The notes beneath the pieces are model-generated. The model was not told the DNA's origin, searched no databases, and was given only the letters and a program-made list of their open reading frames with translations. A program made the position numbers and the translations under genes. From the NCBI RefSeq assembly GCF_025398155.2, contig NZ_CP104562.2:1426001-1490000 (forward strand): a DNA stretch of 64,000 nt. The letters run 5' to 3'. The stretch is from Roseateles amylovorans (GTDB lineage: Bacteria; Pseudomonadota; Gammaproteobacteria; Burkholderiales; Burkholderiaceae_C). The first letter of the stretch is position 1, and each line of letters opens with the position of its first letter. Shown in pieces: positions 9,751 to 18,075 of the stretch.

Positions 9751-11046
9751 TCAACGCAGTGTGCCCTGCACGTAGCAGCCGTAGGTCTTGGCATCGAACT
9801 CGTAGGTCGCGATGCTGCTGCTGCGCTGCTGCTGGTTGTAGTTGCAACCCAGCTCGATGCTGCGCGTGGCGAGCCAGCGCAGGCCGACGTTGTAGCCGCG
9901 GTTGCGGTCCCGGCTGTTGGAGCTGAGCACCAGCTCGTCGCTGCGCTCGACATTGCTGAAGCTCAGGCCGCCGGTGAGGATCAGCTTGCCGGTCAACTCA
10001 TAGTTCAGCTGGCTTTGCAGGCTGCGCACCACCTGGTTGAGGTCGGAGTTGAGTCCGGCGATGCCCAGATAGTAGGTCTCCACGCCGGAATCCCGCGCAA
10101 TGCGGGTGTTCAGCGACCAGCGCCCGCCCGGCATCCAGTTCCAGACCAGCGAACCGGTGGCGCCGGACAGGTTGTTCTGCCCGGTCGCACTGTGGCTGGT
10201 GCGGCTGCTGGAGATGCGGGCATCCAGTGTGGAATCGCCCTTGGGTGCCCAGAAGGCGGTCAGGTCGATGTCCTTGCGGGTGTACTTGTCCTCGATGGCC
10301 GGTGCGTCGACCGGCTCGAAGAAGTAGGGCGTGCGGCCCTTGGTGTAGCGGCCGGCGATGCCGAACTTCCAGGCGCTGCTGGGTCGGTAATAAATACCGA
10401 GCGAGCCGATGTTCTGGCTGTATTCCGAGCGGTTGTATTCGGTGGCGCTGAAGCTGCGGCTGCGGTGCTCGGCCATGGCCTCGGCGCTGAAGGCGGTCAC
10501 CAGGCCGAGCCGGACGATGGCCTGGGCCTGGCGGTTGTCCTCGATGTTCTTGCCGAAGGTGGGCTGAACGCCGTTGGTGCTGCTGTTGTAGTCCGCCAGC
10601 GAACGGCGGTTGTTGATCAGCAGCCGGCCGGACAGCCGCTCGATCGTGGCCCAGTCCAGGCCCCCCTTGATCGAGTAGCCGGTATTGTTCAGTTGGCTGT
10701 TACTTTGGTAACTGCTACGTTGCACAGTCGCATCGCCGAACAGGCGCTGGCGGCCGATGGGTTGGTCCAGGCCGGCGAGCAGGCTGTAGCTGGTGATGTT
10801 GTCGCTGTTGGCGTCGCTGGCCTGCCGGTACACGTTGCTCGCATGGTTGTAGCCGGCCGACACGCCCAGGTAGTAGGGGCTCGGGCCGGTCGACGACGAA
10901 CTCTGCGCCATGGCGGCAGGGCCGAAGAGCGAGGTCAGCGCGGTCAGTGCCGTCAGCGCGAGGGCGGCGCCGGCGGCGGGCCGCAGGCGGACGGTCGTGG
11001 GGGTGGGGGTCAGCAGGTGACGCATGCGGGGTGTCGTGTTCCTCAT
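9751..11046 (-). CDS. EpsL-like exopolysaccharide outer-membrane beta-barrel protein
   Basis: Predicted outer-membrane barrel of 431 residues. The N-terminal signal region has a long hydrophobic stretch rich in Ala/Leu ending at PAAMAQ, around residue 48. The rest is alternating polar/hydrophobic strands with many Tyr, Ser, Asn and Arg and no cysteines until the end. It resembles the EpsL-like barrel found beside Burkholderiales exopolysaccharide genes. The last residues (QGTLR) lack the usual terminal aromatic residue of outer-membrane barrels. Placed between the initiating glycosyltransferase and galE, it probably helps polymer leave the cell. That role is inferred from family and neighbours. 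Confidence 0.75.
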   Translation of the reverse strand: MRNTTPRMRHLLTPTPTTVRLRPAAGAALALTALTALTSLFGPAAMAQSSSSTGPSPYYLGVSAGYNHASNVYRQASDANSDNITSYSLLAGLDQPIGRQRLFGDATVQRSSYQSNSQLNNTGYSIKGGLDWATIERLSGRLLINNRRSLADYNSSTNGVQPTFGKNIEDNRQAQAIVRLGLVTAFSAEAMAEHRSRSFSATEYNRSEYSQNIGSLGIYYRPSSAWKFGIAGRYTKGRTPYFFEPVDAPAIEDKYTRKDIDLTAFWAPKGDSTLDARISSSRTSHSATGQNNLSGATGSLVWNWMPGGRWSLNTRIARDSGVETYYLGIAGLNSDLNQVVRSLQSQLNYELTGKLILTGGLSFSNVERSDELVLSSNSRDRNRGYNVGLRWLATRSIELGCNYNQQQRSSSIATYEFDAKTYGCYVQGTLR

Positions 11047-11109
11047 GGGGCGCGGCCGACAGCAGGGCCGCGCACAGGGCCGGCGCCGCGAGGCCGCCGG
11101 GTGTCCATC

Positions 11110-12504
11110 TCAATAGGCGTGGCGATCGAACAGCATCAGGCGCACCGTGCGCACGATGATCTGCAGATCCAGGCCGAGCGACCAGTTGCGCAGGTATTCC
11201 AGATCGTATTCGACCCGGGCTTTCATCTTGTCGATGGTGTCGGTCTCGCCGCGCAGGCCGTTGACCTGGGCCCAGCCGGTGATGCCCGGCTTGACCTTGT
11301 GGCGGACCATGTAGGCCTTGATGATCTGCCGGTATTCCTCGTTGTGCGCGACCGCATGCGGCCGCGGCCCGACGATGCTCATCCGGCCCTGCAGCACATT
11401 GATGAACTGCGGCAGCTCGTCCAGCGAGGTGCGCCGGATGAAGGCGCCGAACGGCGTGATGCGCGGGTCACCCTTGGTGGCCTGCTTGACCACGGTGCCG
11501 TTGTCCATGGCCCGCATCGAGCGGAACTTGTAGACGATGATCTCGTCGCCGTCCAGGCCGTTGCGCCGCTGCTTGAAGATCACCGGGCCGGGAGAGCTCA
11601 TCTTCACCCCGATCGCCAGCATCGCCAGGATGGGCGAGATCAGCAGCAGGATGATGCTGGCCAGGATGACGTCACTGATGCGCTTGACCACCTCGTTCAC
11701 CCCGGTGAAGGGGGTTTCGAGAATGCCGACCACCGGAACGCCGTTCATGTCCTGCAGGCGGCCCTGGATGATGCTGATGCCGAAGACGTCCGGCACGAAG
11801 AACAGCGAGGCGGTGGTGCCCTGCACCTGCTCGAGCAGCTGCACGATGCGCGGCTGCGAGCCCAGCGGCAGGGTGATGTAGACCTCGCGCACGCCATGGG
11901 TGCGGACATAGTCGCTCAACTGAGGCAGCGTGCCAAGGATGCGGCCGGAGGTGTCGCCGTGCAGTCGGTCGTCCTGGCGGTCGTCGAAGAAGCCCAGGAA
12001 CTCCACGCCCTTGGTCGGGCCCAGTTCCAGCGCCCGCGCCACCTTGGCGCCCAGCGGACCGCCACCGACGATGATCGCCGTGCGGCGGATCCAGGGCTGC
12101 CGGGCGCGCCAGCGCAGCACATGGCGACCGATCTCCACCGACAGGATCTGCGCGATCGGCGTCAGGACGGCCCACCACACCAGCACGTCGCGCTCGAAGT
12201 AATGGAAGCTGCTGGTGGCGTAGGCAAACATGCCCAGGATCAGCAGCAGCATCAGCCAGGAACCGATGATGTCGGTCACAGCGCTCACCGGGTGGTCGGT
12301 GAATCGGTTGCGCCCCGGGAACGTGAGCGCGAACACCAGCATGCACAGGGTGTAGGTCGACCGCATCACCGGTTCACCGAACCAGTGCAGCACCGCCAGA
12401 TAACAAAAGACGATCAGCGACGGCTCAAGGAACGCCGCGATGAAGGATCGGACCGATTGCGGTGCACTGTAGAAGGTTCTTTTGTAATTGCGATCCTCAA
12501 ACAT
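11110..12504 (-). CDS. wcaJ: Undecaprenyl-phosphate glucose (hexose) phosphotransferase
   Basis: Inner-membrane enzyme that moves a hexose-1-phosphate from a nucleotide sugar to undecaprenyl phosphate, the first committed step of exopolysaccharide repeat-unit assembly. The 464-residue protein has four hydrophobic segments in the first ~130 residues and a nucleotide-binding-like domain (IIVGGGPLGAKVA). The C-terminal bacterial sugar transferase domain starts near residue 275 and carries SSPGPVIFKQ, YKFRSM, RTSLDELPQ and MSIVGPRPHA. The start used is MFEDRNYKR, which fits the family; a longer frame exists. It is the first gene of the minus-strand block. Glucose is the likely sugar, but that is not proven. 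Confidence 0.92.
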   Translation of the reverse strand: MFEDRNYKRTFYSAPQSVRSFIAAFLEPSLIVFCYLAVLHWFGEPVMRSTYTLCMLVFALTFPGRNRFTDHPVSAVTDIIGSWLMLLLILGMFAYATSSFHYFERDVLVWWAVLTPIAQILSVEIGRHVLRWRARQPWIRRTAIIVGGGPLGAKVARALELGPTKGVEFLGFFDDRQDDRLHGDTSGRILGTLPQLSDYVRTHGVREVYITLPLGSQPRIVQLLEQVQGTTASLFFVPDVFGISIIQGRLQDMNGVPVVGILETPFTGVNEVVKRISDVILASIILLLISPILAMLAIGVKMSSPGPVIFKQRRNGLDGDEIIVYKFRSMRAMDNGTVVKQATKGDPRITPFGAFIRRTSLDELPQFINVLQGRMSIVGPRPHAVAHNEEYRQIIKAYMVRHKVKPGITGWAQVNGLRGETDTIDKMKARVEYDLEYLRNWSLGLDLQIIVRTVRLMLFDRHAY

Positions 12505-12733
12505 TACCCTGTGGTCCTTGGTTGCTTCCCTCGTTGCCGCGGTGATGCCGCGCCGACTCTGCCAGCCGCACGCGCCATCCACCCGCACCTGCCCGATCGG
12601 GCCGCACGGGGAGCGACCTGCCGGGTTTCCCCTATCCCGGTCAGAGCCGGAAATTCTCTCTCAATTCCACGGGGCGACTCGTAACCAAGCCCCCCCGACT
12701 TCCATGTCTCGCCGGCTGCCTACAATCCGCCCC

Positions 12734-13267
12734 ATGCTTCAAGAATGGTCTCAACTCCTGGCTCCCGCGGTTCAGGATCGCATCACGCTGTTGCTCAACC
12801 ATGTCATGTCCCGGGAGCCCGTCGTGATGACACGACTGGCGCCGCAGGTCGGCAAGACGGTTCGGCTTCACCTGGCCGGATGGCCGCGTCTGCTGCCCGC
12901 CGCGCCGGACCTTCGCCTGCGCATCACCCCCGCCGGCCTGCTGGAACGGCTGGGCGACGGGGAAAGCCTAGAGCAAGAACCGGACCTGAGGATCGAGCTG
13001 GATGCGTCCAATCCCGCCGCGGCGGCCTTCGCCGCCCTCTCGGGCGCGCGGCCGGACGTCCGGGTGCAGGGCGATGCGCAACTGGCCGGCGAGATCAACT
13101 GGCTGATCGATCACCTGCGGTGGGACATCGAGGACGACCTGGCCGCGATCACCGGCCCGGCGGTGGCGCATCAGCTCGGCCGTTTCGGCCGCGCGGCCGC
13201 CCAGGGCCTGGCGACGCTGGCCCGACAGGCGGGACGTTTCATGCCGGACGGCGCAGGCCGGGCATGA
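12734..13267 (+). CDS. ubiJ: UbiJ-type SCP2 accessory factor for ubiquinone synthesis
   Basis: 177-residue protein with an SCP2-like lipid-binding layout in the first ~120 residues. It lies four bases upstream of ubiB. UbiJ in other proteobacteria is an accessory of the Ubi complex and binds ubiquinone intermediates. The start ATG is chosen because conserved sequence begins there (MLQEWSQ). A TACAAT element ending eight bases upstream could be a -10 box, which would give a very short leader. Sequence similarity in this family is low, so the call leans on ubiB linkage. Confidence 0.8.
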   Translation: MLQEWSQLLAPAVQDRITLLLNHVMSREPVVMTRLAPQVGKTVRLHLAGWPRLLPAAPDLRLRITPAGLLERLGDGESLEQEPDLRIELDASNPAAAAFAALSGARPDVRVQGDAQLAGEINWLIDHLRWDIEDDLAAITGPAVAHQLGRFGRAAAQGLATLARQAGRFMPDGAGRA

Positions 13268-13271
13268 CCCC

Positions 13272-14831
13272 ATGAGGTATCTCTCGCGCCTGCTGGTCAT
13301 TGTCTGGACCCTCTACCGTCACGGGCTGGACGAACTGGCCCTGTCCACCCTGAAGCAGCGCCGATTCCGGTTCCTGCGTCGGTTGATCTCGGTCGGCCGC
13401 GCCTGGGACCAACCGCGCGGGGTGCGGCTGCGTCTGGCGCTGGAACGGCTGGGGCCGATCTTCGTCAAGTTCGGCCAGTTGCTGTCCACCCGCCGTGACC
13501 TGGTGCCGCCCGACATCGTGGCCGAGCTGTCACGGCTGCAGGACAACGTGCCGCCGTTCCCGGCCGAGCTGTCCCGGGCATTGATCGAGCGGGCTTTCGG
13601 GCGACGCATCGAAGACATCTTTGCCACCTTCGAGACAGAGCCGGTGGCCAGCGCTTCGATTGCGCAGGTGCACTTCGGCACCCTGAAGGATGGTCGGGAG
13701 GTCGCGGTGAAGGTGCTGCGGCCCGGCATGCTGGACGTCATCGAGGACGACCTCGCGCTGATGAGCACGCTGGCAGGCTGGGTGGAACGCTTCTCCGCCG
13801 ACGGGCGCCGGCTCAAGCCGCGCGAGGTGGTGGGCGAGTTCAACACCTATCTGCATGATGAGCTGGACCTGGTGCGCGAGGCCGCCAATGCCGCGCAGCT
13901 GCGCCGCAACATGCAGGATCTGCAGCTGGTCATGGTGCCGGAGATGATCTGGGAGCTGTGCGCCAGCGAGGTCATCGTGATGGAGCGCATGCGCGGCGTG
14001 CCGATCTCCCAGATCGACCGGCTGCGGGCGGCGGGCGTCGACATCAAGAAGCTGGCCCGCGATGGCGTCACCATCTTCTTCACCCAGGTCTTCCGCGATG
14101 GGTTCTTCCATGCGGACATGCACCCGGGCAACATCCAGGTGAGTCTGGAGCCGGAGACCTTCGGCCGTTATGTGGCGCTGGACTTCGGGATCATCGGCAC
14201 CTTGACCGAGGTGGACAAGGACTACCTGGCCCAGAATTTCATCGCCTTCTTCCGCCGCGATTACAAACGCGTGGCCGAGCTGCACATCGAGTCCGGCTGG
14301 GTGCCTGCGCAAACCCGGGTGGATGAGTTGGAAGGGGCGGTCCGCACCGTCTGCGAACCGCACTTCGACAAGCCGCTCAAGGATATTTCGCTGGGTCAGG
14401 TCCTGATGCGGCTGTTCCAGATCTCCAGGCGATTCAATGTCGAAATCCAGCCGCAGCTGGTTTTGCTGCAAAAAACGCTGCTCAACATTGAAGGTTTGGG
14501 TCGTCAGCTGGATCCTGAACTGGACCTCTGGGCCACGGCGAAGCCATTCCTGGAACGCTGGATGGATGAGCAGGTGGGCTGGCGCGCCTTTGTGCACCAT
14601 CTGAAGAAGGAGGCGCCGCGCTTTGCGCAGATGCTTCCCGAGTTTCCCCGGCTGATGCACGAGGTGCTCAAGCAGCGGGCGGGCACCGGTCAGGGCGAAC
14701 TGACACGGCAGCTGATCCAGGAACAACGACGCACCAACAATCTGCTCCAGGCCCTGCTCTGGGGCGTGGCCGGTTTCATGGTGGCGTTGGTGGTGTCACA
14801 GGTGGCCGCGCGCTGGTGGTGGATCGGTTGA
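13272..14831 (+). CDS. ubiB: UbiB atypical protein kinase-like ATPase for ubiquinone synthesis
   Basis: Membrane-anchored ATPase of the ABC1/ADCK family, required for coenzyme Q synthesis. The 519-residue protein has the family KxGQ motif (KFGQLLSTRRDLVPPDI, near residue 65) and the alanine-rich nucleotide loop ASIAQVH. Later come the HADMHPGNI catalytic loop and the metal-binding DFGIIG. Two hydrophobic segments at the extreme C-terminus anchor it in the membrane. It follows ubiJ in one operon. Confidence 0.96.
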   Translation: MRYLSRLLVIVWTLYRHGLDELALSTLKQRRFRFLRRLISVGRAWDQPRGVRLRLALERLGPIFVKFGQLLSTRRDLVPPDIVAELSRLQDNVPPFPAELSRALIERAFGRRIEDIFATFETEPVASASIAQVHFGTLKDGREVAVKVLRPGMLDVIEDDLALMSTLAGWVERFSADGRRLKPREVVGEFNTYLHDELDLVREAANAAQLRRNMQDLQLVMVPEMIWELCASEVIVMERMRGVPISQIDRLRAAGVDIKKLARDGVTIFFTQVFRDGFFHADMHPGNIQVSLEPETFGRYVALDFGIIGTLTEVDKDYLAQNFIAFFRRDYKRVAELHIESGWVPAQTRVDELEGAVRTVCEPHFDKPLKDISLGQVLMRLFQISRRFNVEIQPQLVLLQKTLLNIEGLGRQLDPELDLWATAKPFLERWMDEQVGWRAFVHHLKKEAPRFAQMLPEFPRLMHEVLKQRAGTGQGELTRQLIQEQRRTNNLLQALLWGVAGFMVALVVSQVAARWWWIG

Positions 14832-14836
14832 CCCCT

Positions 14837-14892
14837 CCCGCTTGATGCTTTCCGGTTGACGCTTCCCGGTTGATGCTTCCCGCTTGATGCTT
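14837..14892. repeat. Four tandem 14-bp imperfect repeats downstream of ubiB
   Basis: Units at 14837, 14851, 14865 and 14879, all close to CCCGCTTGATGCTT, differ at one to three bases. The array sits six bases after the ubiB stop codon, in the 193-base gap before the sigma-factor gene. It has no hairpin character. The rest of the gap shows no gene. Confidence 0.85.
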
Positions 14893-15024
14893 CCCGCATC
14901 TGACACGCTTCTGGTTGGAACGGGCTGCTTCCGCCGGGCTCACCCGGCCATCCGGGCGAGCGGCGGAATGCGTGACGGTGGATGGACTACGGCGCGGGTG
15001 GCAAGTCACCTGCATGGGACGCGG

Positions 15025-15624
15025 TCATGTCGCGTAGTCGGCAAAGGTCTGCGCCACCTTGGTCCGTAGCAGGGTCCGCACCCGGTTCACACGAGATCGC
15101 ACCGTGCCGATCGGAATGGCCTGGATCTCCGCCACATCCCGATACGATTCTTCCTGCAGGCAGGCCAGGTCGAAGGTGGTGCGCAGGTCGGGGGACAGGG
15201 TCGTCAGCGCTTCCGTCACGATGGTGGCCAGTTGGCGGTAGGCCGCGCGCTGGCTCACGTCCATGCCGGCGTCTTTCGGGCGATAGGTCGAGTCCGCATC
15301 CATCATGTGCGGGGACTCGTCGAGGCTCTCCGTTTGGCTGTTGCGACGCGAGCAGCGCGCCACATGGTTGCGCGCCACATTGGCCGCAATGCCGAAGAAC
15401 CAGGTCTCGACCGTGGAGCGCGCCATGTAGCGATCGCTGCAGCGGGTCGCTTCCAGCAGGGCATCCTGGATGATGTCGTCAAGCTCGCCGGGCGAGCGCT
15501 CATAGCGCCGAAGGAAGCGCTTGAGCTTGCTGGAGTCGTGCCTGGACTCGCGGGCGATCTTGACGATGTGCGTCAGGACCTGTTGTTGTCTGCTCTTGGC
15601 GTCGTCGATGTCGTTGGTGGTCAT
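15025..15624 (-). CDS. ECF-type RNA polymerase sigma factor, likely T3SS regulator (HrpL-like position)
   Basis: A sigma-70 family protein of the short extracytoplasmic type, 199 residues. Region 2 covers LDDIIQDALLEATRCSDRYM and the following WFFGIAANVARNH. Region 4 near the C-terminus has the helix-turn-helix EESYRDVAEIQAIPIGTVRSRVNR. The ATG used is MTTNDIDD; a GTG 16 codons upstream is possible. It lies 106 bases after sctS, on the same strand as sctQRS, so it may be co-transcribed with them. In Hrp1-type systems an ECF factor, HrpL, drives the whole cluster. HrpL-like promoter elements ahead of the three sct units support the same job here, but that link is inferred. Confidence 0.85.
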   Translation of the reverse strand: MTTNDIDDAKSRQQQVLTHIVKIARESRHDSSKLKRFLRRYERSPGELDDIIQDALLEATRCSDRYMARSTVETWFFGIAANVARNHVARCSRRNSQTESLDESPHMMDADSTYRPKDAGMDVSQRAAYRQLATIVTEALTTLSPDLRTTFDLACLQEESYRDVAEIQAIPIGTVRSRVNRVRTLLRTKVAQTFADYAT

Positions 15625-15730
15625 GATGAAGACTCTGGATAGGCCCGCCGTCCCTGTTCTTGCTGGATGCACGAATCCGCAGGGAAATGCCGGGGGCGAT
15701 AGCGCTCCCTGGAAAGAAAAGTGGTGACGT

Positions 15731-16000
15731 TCAAGGACGTCCGCTGAAGGTGGCCAACGCGGCCAGCGCCTGGTCGCCCAGGGCCAGCAGTTGCAGCGCC
15801 ATCCAGCGTCCGGTAGCGGCGAGCACGACGCCCACCGCGATCAGCTTGACGGCGAAGGGAATGCTCTGGTCCTGCATCGACAGCACGGTCTGAAGCAGTG
15901 ACACCAGCACGCCGGCGGTGACGGCGACGATCAGGGGCGGGAGTGACAGCCAGATCACCAGCAGCAGTCCCTTCTGGAAAAAGGCGATGGTTTCAACCAT
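15731..16000 (-). CDS. sctS: T3SS export apparatus protein SctS
   Basis: Small inner-membrane protein (89 residues) of the export gate, family of YscS/HrcS/FliQ. Two long hydrophobic helices (about residues 13-37 and 49-75) are joined by the typical SLLQTVLSMQDQSIPFAVKL loop. Length and motif match the family. It follows sctR by 18 bases. SctR, SctS and SctT form the helical core of the gate. Confidence 0.96.
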   Translation of the reverse strand: MVETIAFFQKGLLLVIWLSLPPLIVAVTAGVLVSLLQTVLSMQDQSIPFAVKLIAVGVVLAATGRWMALQLLALGDQALAALATFSGRP

Positions 16001-16018
16001 GGACGTTCTCGATCACAG

Positions 16019-16681
16019 TCATGCGTAGGAGCGAACCAGGCCGTCGAACAGACGCGCCCAGCCGTCGAGCATCACGAAGAGCAACAGCTTGAGCGGCAGC
16101 GACACCACCATGGGCGAGACCATCTGCATGCCCAGCGCCAGCAGCACGTTCGACAGCAACAGGTCGATGACAACGAACGGCACGTACAGCACGAAGCCGG
16201 CCTTCATCGCGAGTTCGAGTTCGGAGACCACGAAGCAGGGGATCAGCACGACGTAGTCGGTCTCCTGCGGGGTCATGGAGGTGCGCTCCCATTGCCGGCG
16301 AGCGAGCTCCAGGAAGGTCTGTCGACGCTCCGGCAGCGTGTTGGCCACCATGAAGTCGCGCAGCGGTTCGGCGGCATGGGCCAGACGAGCCAGGTTGAGC
16401 GGACCCGACGCTTGACCGATGGCCGCAGCGCCACTCTCGGGCTGCAGACGCTGGGCCATCTGGTTGAACACGGGCGCCATGACGAACAACGTGGCGGCCA
16501 GTGCCATGCCATTGATGGCCATGGCGGGCGGGACCTGCTGAACGCCGAGGGCATTGCGCACGATCATCAGCACGATGTTGATTTTCAGGAAGCTGGTCGT
16601 GCAGACCAGCAGAAGCGGCAGCAAGGCCAGTCCGGCCAGCAGCAGGATCAGGGCGACCGGATCGAAGGCGGTGGGATTCAT
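16019..16681 (-). CDS. sctR: T3SS export apparatus protein SctR
   Basis: Inner-membrane export-gate protein of the YscR/HrcR/FliP family, 220 residues. Hallmarks are TTSFLKINIVLMIVRNALGVQQVPP near residues 30-55, with the lysine in the FxKI motif and a conserved PP turn. The C-terminal half has YVVLIPCFVVSELELAMKAGF and the last helix pair. The start chosen overlaps the sctQ stop (ATGA); an ATG five codons upstream is possible. Confidence 0.96.
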   Translation of the reverse strand: MNPTAFDPVALILLLAGLALLPLLLVCTTSFLKINIVLMIVRNALGVQQVPPAMAINGMALAATLFVMAPVFNQMAQRLQPESGAAAIGQASGPLNLARLAHAAEPLRDFMVANTLPERRQTFLELARRQWERTSMTPQETDYVVLIPCFVVSELELAMKAGFVLYVPFVVIDLLLSNVLLALGMQMVSPMVVSLPLKLLLFVMLDGWARLFDGLVRSYA

Positions 16682-17871
16682 CAGGGATGACCCCATTCGG
16701 TGATCTCGACGGCCAGCCGCTGGCCAACCTCGACCAGTTCGCCCGCCCCCAGGGACTGCCCATTGGCCACGATGCGCACGCGCGGCGGCGTCGGCACGTC
16801 AAGGGGAAGGATCTGGCCTGGCGCCAGCGCGGCGAGTGCTTCCACCGTCATCGACAGATGACCGACAAGAACATCGATTTCAACTTTGAGAGCATCCACA
16901 GAAAGAGGGGGCAGGGCCGAGGCGTGTTGGTGGAATGGATTGGAAGGCCCCACCCTCCTTGGACCCCATCCCTGGAATTGATAGAACCCGTCCTCTGTCT
17001 GACGGAGATTGACGAGGGTGGCCCCCAGAAGCAGGCGAATTGAGGAGGAATCAGCTCCCCATTCGGAGGGGAGCGTCAACGCATCGCCGGGCCGGATGCG
17101 TGCAAGTCGTTGGGCGGAGAGACTCAGCGATCCCAGCCAGAGCCCCCCTTCGAGCGAGATCGAGCGCACGGGACGGGGGAGCGTGTCGCGCGTCGTGGTG
17201 GGGGGATGCCAGCGGGCATCGCTGATCCACCGCTGAAGCGTGTGGGCGTCCGTACGGATCAGGAAGGTATGAGGCTCGCCTGTCCGGTTGAGGAAGGACA
17301 GCAGCGCGGAATGCGAGGGTGTGGCCAGCGCCGATGCCATGACCGTGGCGGTCGGTGGCACGAGTGCCAGCGGACCTCCCAGCACCTCCTGGAGCTCGGC
17401 GGGCATGTAGCCGCAGGCCCACTGAAGCAATTCGTGCGACAGGCCCTCACCTGCATCGGCAGGGAGGTGCAAGCCGGTCAGCAAAGTGAGGAGGAGGGGA
17501 TCCTCTATTTCAATCAGTCCGTGGCGGGTTCGCCATTGGATGGCGTGACGCTCCATGCCAGGCCCGCAGGGCCAATGGTCCGTGGGCGCCAGGGTCAGTT
17601 CCACCCCGTGCCAGTCGGAATCCTCGTCGTCGATCAGCCATTGCAGGCCTCGTCCCAGTCGTCGGGCCAGCTCCGCGGACACCGGGTGGTAGGCGCGCAA
17701 TTGAAGCCGCAAAGGCGGCCCGGCGGGGTGGCCATCTGCCCGTAGAGCGGACGAATCGGAAACGGTGGTTTTCGCACTGGGGAGGGGCGAGGCGGTGGCG
17801 TGTGGAGGGCGCATGTCGGCCCTCGAAGCGTCGCGGTGCGGCGGTGGGGCGGTGGGCAGGTCGTAGGACAT
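16681..17871 (-). CDS. sctQ: T3SS cytoplasmic ring (C-ring) protein SctQ
   Basis: Sorting-platform protein of the YscQ/HrcQ/FliN-FliM family, 396 residues. The C-terminal ~80 residues form the SpoA domain: VDALKVEIDVLVGHLSMTVEALAALAPGQ, then LPLDVPTPPRVRIVANGQSLGAGELVEVGQRLAVEI. The N-terminal ~50 residues are Pro/Ala/His-rich and poorly conserved. Unlike Pseudomonas syringae, where HrcQ is split in two genes, here it is one gene. First gene of a minus-strand unit, divergent from sctL. A HrpL-like element lies 86 bases upstream. Confidence 0.88.
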   Translation of the reverse strand: MSYDLPTAPPPHRDASRADMRPPHATASPLPSAKTTVSDSSALRADGHPAGPPLRLQLRAYHPVSAELARRLGRGLQWLIDDEDSDWHGVELTLAPTDHWPCGPGMERHAIQWRTRHGLIEIEDPLLLTLLTGLHLPADAGEGLSHELLQWACGYMPAELQEVLGGPLALVPPTATVMASALATPSHSALLSFLNRTGEPHTFLIRTDAHTLQRWISDARWHPPTTTRDTLPRPVRSISLEGGLWLGSLSLSAQRLARIRPGDALTLPSEWGADSSSIRLLLGATLVNLRQTEDGFYQFQGWGPRRVGPSNPFHQHASALPPLSVDALKVEIDVLVGHLSMTVEALAALAPGQILPLDVPTPPRVRIVANGQSLGAGELVEVGQRLAVEITEWGHP

Positions 17872-17956
17872 GTGGGGGTGACCGATCGGGGCGACCGCGG
17901 TCGGCCGTGATCGGCTGTACGCGGGCGCTGGCGATCGGTTGAATCAAGGGGGCACT

Positions 17957-17986
17957 TCAGTGCGTGATGCGCTGGAGGCCGGTTCC
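17957..17986 (-). promoter_or_regulatory. Candidate hrp-box-like ECF promoter for sctQRS-sigma
   Basis: On the minus strand, GGAACC (17986-17981) is followed after 17 bases by GCACTGA (17963-17957). The known HrpL consensus is GGAACC, 15-16 bases, then CCACNNA. The spacing is one base long and one base of the second box differs. It shares the ACTGA end with the other two candidates of this cluster. Confidence 0.5.
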
Positions 17987-18040
17987 GTGTGGGTCTTCAC
18001 GCAGCGCGCGCTGTCTGACCGGGGCATGACGAACCACATG

Positions 18041-18069
18041 TGAACCGAGGTCGCGGACGGCGGTACTGA
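18041..18069 (+). promoter_or_regulatory. Candidate hrp-box-like ECF promoter for the sctL-sctO unit
   Basis: TGAACC (18041-18046), 16 bases, then GTACTGA (18063-18069). This is the weakest of the three candidates: the first base of the -35 and the first two bases of the -10 differ from the HrpL consensus. The -10 ends only six bases before the sctL ATG, so a transcript from here would be nearly leaderless. Confidence 0.35.
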
Positions 18070-18075
18070 CGCGCC

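Noticed and set aside
9676..12684. A 1002-codon open frame on the plus strand
   Set aside because: It lies antisense to the barrel and wcaJ genes. Its product is rich in Ala, Gly, Arg, His and Gln and has no domain; it is a high-GC shadow.
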